26,230 nt of DNA from a virus. Positions 15,519-23,400 of the stretch are shown piece after piece (the first letter of the stretch is position 1; every line of letters starts with the position of its first letter). The stretch covers positions 1 through 26,230 of IMG/VR virus record IMGVR_UViG_3300028388_000635; one strand, given 5' to 3'. The notes under the pieces were generated by a model that saw only the letters and a list, made by a program, of their open reading frames with translations, ran no database searches and was not told the DNA's origin. The translations under genes and the position numbers were made by a program.

Positions 15519-16523
15519 ATGCCGCCCCTGAGCCCCACTGGTAGCGACCTGTACGTCAGCAGCCCGCTGACCAACGTCGCCATCGCGTGGAAGCGACAGA
15601 ACCGCGAGGACTTCGTCGCTGACCGCGTATTCCCCATCGTTCCCGTCCAGCAGCAGGGCGGGAAGTATTGGAAGTTCCACCGCCCGGACTGGCGGCGCAC
15701 GAAGGCACAGGTGCGCGCGCCCAGCACGGAGTCGGTGGGCATCGGTTGGCGTACCACCACGGACGTGTACTACGCGGACGTGTACGCGGTTCACGCCGAC
15801 ATTGATGACCGGACCCGTGCGAACGCGGACAGCATCTTCCGCCTCGACCGGACCTTCACTGAGCAGGTGATGAACGACCTCCACCTCCGTCGCGAGAAGG
15901 ACTGGAACGCTGCCTTCTTCGGGACTGGCAAGTGGGGCCGTGACCTGACTGGTGTCACCGGGACCCCGAGCACCGACCAGTTCGTGAAGTTCTCTGAGGC
16001 GGCTTCCACGCCGGTCGAGGACTTCCGTGGCTGGCGGCGCGGGTTCAAGCGCATCACCGGCCTGGACGCCAACGGTGTCGTGATGGGGCCGAGCGTCGAG
16101 GACACGCTGCTCGACCACGCTGCCATCATCGAGCGCATCAAGTACACGCAGCGGGGCACCATCTCCCGTGACCTCCTGGCCTCCTTCCTTGGCATCGGCA
16201 CCATCTACGTGCCAGAGGCGGTCGAGGTCACGAGCCCGGAGAAGGCTGACCTGACTGCGGACGCTGATGACGCGACCTATGAGTTCATCGGGTCTGAGGA
16301 CGCGATGCTGATGGTTCACACCACCGGCTCGCCGTCGCGTGAGACCCCCTCCGCTGGGTACACCTTCTCCTGGGCTGGCCTCATCGGCTCGTCCCGCGAG
16401 GGCATCCGTACCAAGAAGTTCCGCATGGAGAACCTGGCGTCTGACCGCATCGAAGGCGAGATGGCCTACGACATGCGGGTGACGGCCAAGGAACTCGGCT
16501 GGTACTTCGCGTCCGTCGTCTGA
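15519..16523 (+). CDS. Major capsid protein
   Basis: 334 aa with ribosome binding site AAGGAGAA. Its position (after protease, scaffold and decoration; before connectors) and length fit an HK97-fold major capsid protein. Characteristic segments are DFVADRVFPIVPVQQQGGKY (about residues 31-50), KFHRPDWRR, a long helix region NADSIFRLDRTFTEQVMNDL (about 101-120), and a beta-rich C-terminus with MAYDMRVTAKELGWYF. No N-terminal delta domain is evident, consistent with a separate scaffold. The exact capsid family is not determined from sequence alone. Confidence 0.88.
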   Translation: MPPLSPTGSDLYVSSPLTNVAIAWKRQNREDFVADRVFPIVPVQQQGGKYWKFHRPDWRRTKAQVRAPSTESVGIGWRTTTDVYYADVYAVHADIDDRTRANADSIFRLDRTFTEQVMNDLHLRREKDWNAAFFGTGKWGRDLTGVTGTPSTDQFVKFSEAASTPVEDFRGWRRGFKRITGLDANGVVMGPSVEDTLLDHAAIIERIKYTQRGTISRDLLASFLGIGTIYVPEAVEVTSPEKADLTADADDATYEFIGSEDAMLMVHTTGSPSRETPSAGYTFSWAGLIGSSREGIRTKKFRMENLASDRIEGEMAYDMRVTAKELGWYFASVV

Positions 16524-16552
16524 TTCGCAAGCCGCACGGGAGGTTCGGCGCA

Positions 16553-16990
16553 ATGACCGCAGGATTCACCTACATGGTGTCCGGCAACATCGTGTCCGGG
16601 GGCCGCAAGGTCCCCATCGGATACGTGCTCGAAGAGGCTGCCACTTGGCGGCACGTGGACACCTACGTCAACAACGGTGCGCTGACCCGCATCACCAACG
16701 AGGCCGCGAAGGGGATGCCTCGTTACCCGGACGACATGCCTGCTGATGAGGCGGGAGATGAGTTGCCCGAGCCCGAGGTTGAGGAGGTCGAGACCTTCGA
16801 GGCTGAGGAGTTGACGCAGGAGCAGTACAACGACCTCTCGACTGATGAGGTCGAGGAACTGGTCGATGGTGGCATCTTGTCTCTGGACGAGGTGGAGGAC
16901 TTCGAGAGCAAGCGGCCTGGGCGTAGCCGCAACGCCGTGCTCGCACTCTTGGAGGATGAGGACGGGGAGGACGACGAGAACGTCGAGTGA
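16553..16990 (+). CDS. Acidic head protein, unknown function
   Basis: 145 aa with gggagg about 10 nt before the ATG. The N-terminal half (TYMVSGNIVSGGRKVPIGYV, THVDTYVNNGALTRI-like) looks beta-rich. The middle is very acidic (PEVEEVETFEAEE). The C-terminus (YNDLSTDEVEELVDGGILSL, then KRPGRSRNAVLALLE, about residues 92-133) resembles a small helical SAP/HeH-like module. It lies between the major capsid and the first connector, where other actinophages often carry a small unknown protein. No firm function can be given. Confidence 0.65.
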   Translation: MTAGFTYMVSGNIVSGGRKVPIGYVLEEAATWRHVDTYVNNGALTRITNEAAKGMPRYPDDMPADEAGDELPEPEVEEVETFEAEELTQEQYNDLSTDEVEELVDGGILSLDEVEDFESKRPGRSRNAVLALLEDEDGEDDENVE

Positions 16991-17004
16991 GTTAGTCCCC
17001 CGAC

Positions 17005-17046
17005 AACGAGGCTGTCTCCTGCGGCATAACCGGGGGCAGCCTCGTT
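17005..17046 (+). terminator. Hairpin between head and connector genes
   Basis: Bases 17005-17014 (aacgaggctg) and 17037-17046 (cagcctcgtt) are perfect inverted repeats of 10 bp. The stem can extend inward about 5 bp with two G-U pairs, leaving a loop of about 12 nt. It sits just after the acidic head gene and before the ribosome binding site of the next gene. There is no T-run, so it is either a weak terminator or an RNA-processing or stability element. Confidence 0.55.
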
Positions 17047-17068
17047 CACATAGGAGGGCACGACAGCG

Positions 17069-17476
17069 ATGGTGTGGTCATACACGCAAGACCCCCAGAA
17101 CGTCCCCGTGGACGCGGTGCGCCTGCTCGTAGGCGACACGGACACGGACGACCAACTCATCCAGAACGAGGAGATTGAGTTCGCTCTGAGCATCCAAGCG
17201 GACAACGTCTACCTGGCGGCAGCGGACGTTGCGGACATGCTCTCCGCGCGATTCACGCGGTCGGTATCCCTCTCCGTGGAGGGCTTGAGCGCGCAGTTCG
17301 AGCGCCGCGCGGTTGCCTTCGCAGAACTCGCGATGCGCCTGCGTCAGATGAACCGTCGTCGCAAGGACAAGAAGTACCGCAAGTTCCTCGATGAGCAGTT
17401 CACGACGCACAAGCCTGCGTTCGATGTCGGGATGCACGACTTCATCCGTGAGCCGCATCAAGTGGTGGATGACTGA
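17069..17476 (+). CDS. Head-tail connector (adaptor)
   Basis: 135 aa. The pattern WSYTQDPQNVPVDAVRLLVG followed by DTDTDDQLIQNEEIEFALS is the common start of gp6/gp15-type head-tail adaptors. The rest is helical (AAADVADMLSARFTRSVSLS, FERRAVAFAELAMRLRQ), as expected for the helical bundle that docks under the portal. AGGAGG at 17052-17057 lies 11 nt before the ATG, slightly long. The stop shares one base with the next start (TGATG). Confidence 0.85.
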   Translation: MVWSYTQDPQNVPVDAVRLLVGDTDTDDQLIQNEEIEFALSIQADNVYLAAADVADMLSARFTRSVSLSVEGLSAQFERRAVAFAELAMRLRQMNRRRKDKKYRKFLDEQFTTHKPAFDVGMHDFIREPHQVVDD

Positions 17477-17910
17477 TGGCTGGGCTCATCTCGCCAGGTG
17501 ACTTGAGGGAGTTGCGGAGTTTCCAGAACTCGCTCATGGAAGCGACGTGTCGCATCGAGCGTCACTATCGCGGTGAGGACGGGAACCTCGACCCCACCAC
17601 CGGGCTTGAGGATGCTTCCCCCAACGTGACCCTGTACACCGGGGCGTGTCGCTACTCGACGGCTCGTGGTGGGGCCATCGTCGTTCTCGGTGACGGGACC
17701 TATGCTCCGCAGAGCGTGAGTGTCTACATCCCCTGGGACGCACCGCAACCGCTCTGGGGTGACACCGTCGTCATCACGGATGCGCCGGACCCGGCTGTCA
17801 TCGGCGCGACCCTCATCGTGCAGGATGTCGAGCGCACGCAGTACCTCACGGCGCGCAAGTTGTCGTGCCGTACTCACCAAGAGACCACGCGGAACGAGAC
17901 CGCACCATGA
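17476..17910 (+). CDS. Head-tail connector / stopper-like protein
   Basis: 144 aa, start overlapping the adaptor stop by one base. The beta-rich core with GACRYSTARGGAIVVLGDG, VSVYIPWDAPQPLWGDTVVI and PAVIGATLIVQDVERTQYLT is like the actinophage DUF6093-type connector group, which occupies this exact slot. Stopper proteins gate DNA release below the adaptor. The next gene overlaps by 4 nt. The family call is based on pattern and gene order. Confidence 0.72.
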   Translation: MAGLISPGDLRELRSFQNSLMEATCRIERHYRGEDGNLDPTTGLEDASPNVTLYTGACRYSTARGGAIVVLGDGTYAPQSVSVYIPWDAPQPLWGDTVVITDAPDPAVIGATLIVQDVERTQYLTARKLSCRTHQETTRNETAP

Positions 17911-18362
17911 CCGACTTCCGGGTTGAGGTGAAGGGCGCAGGGCTCGCCGGTCGCACACTGGCGCGCTTCAACACGAACCTTCGCCGTGAACTTGAGGGCA
18001 TCGTGAAGAGTGCCTTGGTTGAAGGCACCAACCTGGCGCAGCAGTATGCGCCCTACAAGACCGGGGCGCTCTCGCGCAGCATCACGTATCGGCAGAACGG
18101 GCTCAAGGGGTGGTACGGACCGGACCCGGTGACCGTGGTCGCCAAGGTGCAGGAATCCGGCTCTGACCCCTACGTCATCCGCCCCAAGAACGCGAAGGTG
18201 CTCGCCTTCGAGGGCAAGGACGGCAACACGGTCTTCGCTCGCGAGGTGAAGCATCCTGGCGTCAAGGGGTCGTTCTACCTCAAGCGGTCGCGGCAAGCGG
18301 TGGAGCCACAGTTCCGTCGTGAGTCCCGCCAGGCCGTCAGACGCGCTCTAAGGCCTCGATGA
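17907..18362 (+). CDS. HK97 gp10-like head-tail joining / tail component
   Basis: 151 aa from the ATG at 17907 (ATGA overlap). An in-frame ATG at 17865 exists but lies inside the previous gene. The pattern fits HK97 gp10-like proteins: helical N-terminus (FNTNLRRELEGIVKSALVEG), AQQYAPYKTGALSRSI (the 'P..TG.L..SI' signature, about residues 46-61), YVIRPKNAKVLAF, and a late VKHPGVKGSFYLKRS. This family bridges connectors and the tail. It ends in a basic stretch. Confidence 0.88.
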   Translation: MTDFRVEVKGAGLAGRTLARFNTNLRRELEGIVKSALVEGTNLAQQYAPYKTGALSRSITYRQNGLKGWYGPDPVTVVAKVQESGSDPYVIRPKNAKVLAFEGKDGNTVFAREVKHPGVKGSFYLKRSRQAVEPQFRRESRQAVRRALRPR

Positions 18363-18808
18363 TGCCTCAGACCACTCCGAACATCCGCGAGCACACAGAA
18401 GCCGTCATAGCGGCTCTCACGACCGCCGTGGGCAAGCCTGTAGGCGATGGTGAAGCCCCAGCGGATGGCGCGTACACCGATGGGTGGGGTCGTGGGGTCT
18501 TCGTGCCGTATCTCGTCGTCGTCTGCGATGACGTGCAGTTCTCTGGACCTCTCGGTGACACGCACGCTGATGCGACCCTGATGTACCGCGTGCTTGCCGT
18601 GGGAAAGAGCCGTGAGCAAGCCGAATGGATGAGCGACAAGGGGCGGCAGAACTTCAACCGCACGACCTTGCGAGCGCAGGGCATCCCGAACCGCTCCATC
18701 ATGGGCGTCATCTGGACGGGACGCTCACCACAACCAGAGATGGACCGAGGTGTCGAGCCACCCCTGTGGTACGTGCGCGATACCTACACCGTGATGACCA
18801 CCCCATAA
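18359..18808 (+). CDS. Tail terminator / tail completion protein
   Basis: 149 aa, overlapping the previous gene by 4 nt, with a double ATG. It has an N-terminal helix (IREHTEAVIAALTTAVGKPV) followed by alternating strands (VFVPYLVVVCDDVQFSG, DATLMYRVLAVGKSREQAEW), the shape and slot of tail terminator proteins (lambda gpU/gp17-like) that cap the tail tube. No unique motif is present, so gene order carries much of the call. Confidence 0.7.
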   Translation: MMPQTTPNIREHTEAVIAALTTAVGKPVGDGEAPADGAYTDGWGRGVFVPYLVVVCDDVQFSGPLGDTHADATLMYRVLAVGKSREQAEWMSDKGRQNFNRTTLRAQGIPNRSIMGVIWTGRSPQPEMDRGVEPPLWYVRDTYTVMTTP

Positions 18809-18822
18809 CCGGAGGAAGCACC

Positions 18823-18987
18823 ATGAAGTTCGTGACCATCGTCCATCCCAACGTCAAGGGCAAGGGTTCCTGCTCTGAAGAGGCGTTCGAGAAGCACTGG
18901 AAGGCCAAGGGTTGGAAGGTCGAGGGCGAAGCCAAGATGCCCGAGCCCAAGAAGGCACCTGAGCAGACGAAGCTCCCCACCGATTGA
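18823..18987 (+). CDS. 54-aa small tail-region protein
   Basis: A short gene with a strong GGAGG 8 nt before the ATG at 18823. The in-frame region upstream to 18625 is a shadow of the terminator gene. The sequence KFVTIVHPNVKGKGSCSEEA is followed by FEKHWKAKGWKVEGEAK and a Lys/Pro-rich tail. Small proteins with a 'hP....vseea...w...GW' pattern are frequent beside actinophage major tail or connector genes; their role is unknown. Confidence 0.7.
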   Translation: MKFVTIVHPNVKGKGSCSEEAFEKHWKAKGWKVEGEAKMPEPKKAPEQTKLPTD

Positions 18988-19061
18988 CCGCGAGAACCGA
19001 GGTCCGCGACACCGCTCAGGGCGCGTCGTAACCTTCATCTCAAGCCCAAGGAGGACCGACC

Positions 19062-19532
19062 GTGTCACGCCTCATTCCGAACGAGAACACCTGGGTTGGC
19101 TTCGCCCCCGCCGTTGCCGACACCGCCGCGCCGACTGCTGCTGAAATCACGGCGGCGGTAGCACTCACCGAGTTCGTCATCACCATCGACGCGAGTTCGC
19201 AGGGCAACCAGTTGCCCACGCCGAACATCGCCACGCTGTTCGAGACCTCCATCTCTGGAACCGTGCAGGCGTCGTTCACGGGCGAGTTCTACCGCGACGA
19301 CACCACGGACACGGCCTACACCACGCTCCCGCGTGCGACGGAGGGCTTCTTCATCATCTCCCGCTTCGGGACCGCTGGCGCGGCTCCTGTGGCGACGGAC
19401 GTGGTGGAGGTCTGGCCGGTCAAGGTCACCTCGCGTACCGACTCCGCACTCACCTCCAACGATGTGCTGCGGTTCACCGTGGCCTGCGCCGTGACCGACG
19501 TGCCGAATGAGGCAGCGACCGTCGCCGCGTAG
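19062..19532 (+). CDS. Major tail (tube) protein
   Basis: 156 aa from GTG at 19062, with AAGGAGG upstream. Position between tail terminator and tail chaperones is diagnostic for the tube protein. The sequence is beta-rich (FVITIDASSQGNQLPTPNIA, SISGTVQASFTGEFYRDD, ATEGFFIISRFGTAG, VVEVWPVKVTSRTDSALTSN), typical for tube proteins that stack in hexameric rings. It is followed by the strongest hairpin in the window, as befits a highly expressed gene. Confidence 0.83.
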   Translation: MSRLIPNENTWVGFAPAVADTAAPTAAEITAAVALTEFVITIDASSQGNQLPTPNIATLFETSISGTVQASFTGEFYRDDTTDTAYTTLPRATEGFFIISRFGTAGAAPVATDVVEVWPVKVTSRTDSALTSNDVLRFTVACAVTDVPNEAATVAA

Positions 19533-19549
19533 TAGTTCCTCCGACAAGG

Positions 19550-19587
19550 ACGAGGAAGGGCGGGTCTTCGGACCCGCCCCTCTTCGT
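19550..19587 (+). terminator. Strong UUCG hairpin after the major tail gene
   Basis: Arms at 19550-19566 and 19571-19587 pair over 17 positions with one mismatch and one G-U pair around a TTCG tetraloop (19567-19570), a very stable loop type. It lies 18 nt after the major tail stop, in a 113-nt gap that otherwise shows no gene. There is only a weak T-run (gtgttct), so it may act as a partial terminator or protect the upstream mRNA 3' end. Confidence 0.8.
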
Positions 19588-19645
19588 GTTCTGAGGGATG
19601 CGTTAGAGTACGCAGGAGCCGATACGAGCACGGGAGGTGCGCCAG

Positions 19646-20104
19646 ATGGCTGACCAGACAGAAGAGGGCTACATGGACCCGCAGGAGCGCTTGTGGCGTG
19701 AGCGCGAGGCGAAGAAGCACGCGGCCCTATTGGCGGCGGAAGACGCCACCGCTGACGAACTCGTTGGCCGCAAGCCCAACCGCCTGACCATCGCTGTCAA
19801 CGTGGGTACGGACGACGAGCCCAAGTTCGTCCGGGTGACCTTCAAGGCGCTCAAGCGGAGCGAGTTCAACGCGCTCAAGGACGAGTACACGCCTGACCCC
19901 ACGGACGACGAGCCCAACCCCGACGAGGACCGCGAGGTGCTTGGTCCCGTGCTCATCTCGAAGTGCGCGGCCAAGCCCAAGTTGACCGTCGAGCAGGCCC
20001 AGGCCATCTGGGACGAATGGAACCGCGAGGAAGCACTGACCATGTACGCAGCGGCCGTACAGGTCAACATCGGTAGCCGCTTGGAGATTCTGGGAAACGT
20101 CTAA
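19646..20104 (+). CDS. Tail assembly chaperone G
   Basis: 152 aa from ATG 19646, with GGGAGG 8 nt upstream (a GTG at 19637 is less likely). It is mainly helical and acidic in the middle (DEYTPDPTDDEPNPDEDREV), typical of lambda gpG-type chaperones that coat the tape measure during tail assembly. It ends LEILGNV at the TAA at 20102-20104. The slippery site at 20092-20098, six bases before the stop, allows a -1 shift into the T part. Order (tube, G, T, tape measure) is canonical. Confidence 0.88.
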   Translation: MADQTEEGYMDPQERLWREREAKKHAALLAAEDATADELVGRKPNRLTIAVNVGTDDEPKFVRVTFKALKRSEFNALKDEYTPDPTDDEPNPDEDREVLGPVLISKCAAKPKLTVEQAQAIWDEWNREEALTMYAAAVQVNIGSRLEILGNV

Positions 20105-20430
20105 GGCGTGACCCGCAGTTCGCGCTAGAGATGTCCTACTGCGCGCCTCTCGGCCTCGCACACAGCGAGTTCCTGAGTTGGCATCCCGACGACCAAGACA
20201 AGGCACTTGCATGGCACCTACAGCAGCGGCAGACATGCGGGCGATGCGGGACACACCCCGATGATTGGAAAGAGGTCCGCTTCCCCTACACGGCAGGCAT
20301 CGAAATCTGTCGTGGATGCGAGATGCTGGACTTCTTGCGAGATGATGATGATGCGAAGGGGCCTGGGAGAGCGCCTTCCTTGAAGCCATCGAACTCACTA
20401 CTCAAGGCGCGAGGACTGAGCAATGGCTGA
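19646..20430 (+). CDS. Tail assembly chaperone GT (-1 frameshift product)
   Basis: This is the join of 19646-20098 and 20098-20430, about 261 aa. The T frame is open from 20077 (after a TAG at 20074) and reads RLRRDPQFALEMSYCAPLGL directly after the shift, a natural continuation with no start codon before 20131. T carries FLSWHPDDQDKALAWHLQQR and a CGRCGTHPDDW ... CRGCEM pair of CxxC motifs, a likely zinc site common in actinophage T domains. In lambda-like phages a small fraction of ribosomes make GT, and the G:GT ratio is needed for tail assembly. The end overlaps the tape measure start by 8 nt. Confidence 0.88.
20092..20098 (+). promoter_or_regulatory. Programmed -1 frameshift slippery site GGGAAAC
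   Basis: The bases read G GGA AAC in the G frame, fitting X XXY YYZ; a -1 slip gives GGG AAA. The zero-frame stop follows one codon later. Lambda uses the closely similar GGGAAAG. I see no clear strong stem just downstream. Confidence 0.88.
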
Positions 20431-23400
20431 GGAAGAACTGAAGGTCAAAGTCACCGTCGTTACTGAGGGCGATGACCCTGCCGAGATTGCTCGCGGCGTA
20501 GACCAAATCTCGAAGTCTCAAGAGACCCTTCAGAAGACCCGTGCTCGTGGTCGTGGCGGCGAACGTGACGACATCGGACTCACGCGCTCTCGCGCGCAGT
20601 GGCTTCAGCAGGAGGCCAAGGCCGCAGAGCGCTCGATGCGAGCGGAGACCAGCCGACGTTCCGCCATCGAACACGACGATGGACCGCTGGAGAAGGCGCG
20701 AGAGCGGTCGCAAATCGACCGGATGTTCAAGAGCAGCCAGCCTGCGGTCCAGATGGCCCCAAGCCGTCGCAAACTCGATGTCTCTGCACAGACGATGCAA
20801 GAGGCAGAGCCGTTCTTTGCTGCGGTTCGTGCAGACGCGGGAAAGCCACAGCAAGGACAGGGACAGGGGCAGCGCCGCCTTGACGCGAGTGCGCCAACAC
20901 TCTCCTCACAAGACCCCTACTTCGCGTCTGTTCTTGGTCTTGGTGAGGGAGGAGACTACGAACTTGACTCCCTGCTAGATGAGTTCGCCGGTGCCATCAA
21001 CACGGTCTTCTCGGCAGAACTAGGTACAGAACTTGGGGGTCAAGTCACCGCAGGGTTCCTTGATGGAATCCATGAGTCTTTGTCGGACATGGACTCCTCG
21101 CAGAAGAAGAAGTTGCAAGAAGGCCTTGCGAGCGTCATCAAGGGCTCGCAGGGGGCAAACACCTCTGCGCTGAGTGACCTCATCGAAGAGTCGGTCGAGG
21201 GAGCAGACCTTGATGGCTTCCGTGACTTGCTCTCGCAGGTCACTGGTGATGAGCGCTCCGGGCTACGCGGCATCATCGCGGAACTTGGTGAGTCGATGCA
21301 AGCGGGCGCTGGTCGAGCCCGCTCTACCACCTTGCGCGGCGCTGCAATGCAGAGCGTCGTGCAGACAGGTGGCTCGATGCTTTCACGCGCCGCTGGGGGC
21401 GCTGGCATCGGCATGGGCACCATCGCTACCGGGGCGCTCATGGGCGTGGGCCTTGGGGCTGCGTTCGCCGCCGCACGCGGGATGATGGCGCTTGCCTCTT
21501 CCATCAACGAAGCAGGTAAGGCGGCAATCGAGAGTCAGCGACAGTTCGACCGCTTGACGGCGGGGATGGGTAACAGCGAGCGAGCCGCCTTCGCGAATGT
21601 CCTGGGAGAGATGGGTGGGACGCGCGCTGGTGCGTACCAGATGCTCACGTCAACCCAACTTGGGCTCCAGCAGAGCGCCGGGTTCGGGGCTTCAACAGCG
21701 GCAGGGTTCGCTACCCGAGCCGGTGAACTCTCTGCATCGCTCGCAGAAAGCCCGCGTATTACTTCTAGTGAGGCGCAGTCAGCAGCCTCTTCGTTTGCAC
21801 AGGGTGATTTCAGCGGGGTCCAATCTCTCGGCATTGACATCACTGAAGCAGAGATTCAGCAACGCGCCACAGAGCGTGGTTTCATCGGCCTGGTAAGTGC
21901 GTCTGACCGTCTTGCCATCGCCATGAACCTTGCCGCAGAGAAGGCGGAAGAGTACGCAGGAGGAGAGGGCGGGCAAGCAGGCGAGCGGGATACACCAGCC
22001 CGTGATGAGTTCTCTTCACGCTCTCGGCGTGGCCGCGAGATAATGGGTACCTGGGCAAGAGGCCTATGGGATAGTGTTTCTGAGGGTGCTTCTGCGCTGT
22101 TCTTGGACTTTATCGAAGGGGCTCAAGACGGCACGTTCTTCGGTACCGGCCCTGGTGGCAATACAAGATGGTCACAGCGCTCTGGCGGGCTTCTGTCAGG
22201 TGACATGAATGTTGCTGGGCCTTCTTCTATGCCTACTGTCTCGAACGGAACGATGCTCGGGAGCATCCTCGCTACGGAAGAAGGGCAAGAAAGAGCCGCT
22301 TCAGTCAACAGCAACCGCTACAGAGAAGGTCTTATCGGCCTGGGGATGGTTGACCCCACGAACCGGATTGCTGAACTTGAAGAACTCATTGCAAATACTG
22401 ATGTAGGAGAATACCCAGAGCGCGTCGCGCAGTACACCGCGATGCTGGAGCAGGCGTACCAGCAGCGCATCTCGATGGGCCAGCAGTACGCGATGGGTAT
22501 TCAGAACATCGAAATCGGTGCTGCGCGTAGTCGCGAGGACATCTGGCGTAGTCACGGTCACTCCATCGAGGACATGACCCGCTCGTTCAACCACAGCATC
22601 GAAGACCTGTACCGCAACCGTAACCGCTCCATCGAAGACCTCAACATCAACCTTGGTCGCCAGATGAGCGATGTCGCTCTTGGCTTCGAGCGCCAACTTG
22701 AGGACATGGAGTGGGCACTTCAGTCCTGGGCAAACACCTCTGAGCGGGTGTGGACGAAGTTCGGCCACAGTTCTCAGTACGTTGCATCGAACCTTGAGGA
22801 CCAGAACAGGCGCTTCAAGGACTGGATGGACAACCTCGCTGCTCTGCGGGACATGGGGCTTAGCGAAGACGCCATTCGCATCATGGGGCTCGATGACGTT
22901 CAGAACGAGAGCCAGGTTCGTGCTCTCGTCAACTCGATGGACGACGAGACTCTTGCGCGCATCAACTCGGAGATTGCACAGCGCGTAGAAATGAGCGAGC
23001 AGGCTGCGCCGAACGTCAACACCGCGCAACTTGAGCGTCAGCAAGAGCGCGCTACGGAGGACATCTACAGGTCATACTCCCGCTCGCTCGAAGACCTCAA
23101 CCGGAGCGTTGCTCGTTCGCAAGAAGACCTGGCAATCAACAACGAGCGCGCAATGACGGCGCTTGAAATCAGCACTGACCGCTCGCTCGCCGCTTTGAAC
23201 CTCAACACCTCTCGTCAGATGGCCGACCTTGTTCGCACCATCACAGGGGCGTTCTACGAGTCGAGTGACGTGGCTCTTGAGACCACGAGGAACATGTACA
23301 GAGACATCGACCGTGAGCATGTCAGCGGCATCAGAATGACCGTTGGCAGTTTCGAGAACCTGTTCGAGCAACTTGGCATCACCGGGAATGAGCAGGGCCT

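Noticed and set aside
15036-16553. Long minus-strand open frame (505 aa) opposite the capsid genes
   Set aside because: It is antisense to well-supported decoration and capsid genes, has a biased Arg/Val/Leu composition and no family resemblance; it results from GC-rich codon bias.
20131-20430. T domain as an independent gene starting at ATG 20131
   Set aside because: Conserved-looking T sequence begins before this ATG, and a perfect slippery site precedes it. A frameshift product explains it better.
22520-23260. Repeats considered as a CRISPR array or DNA-level regulatory repeat
   Set aside because: The repeat is in protein sequence with variable DNA, no constant repeat/spacer structure, and an intact reading frame.
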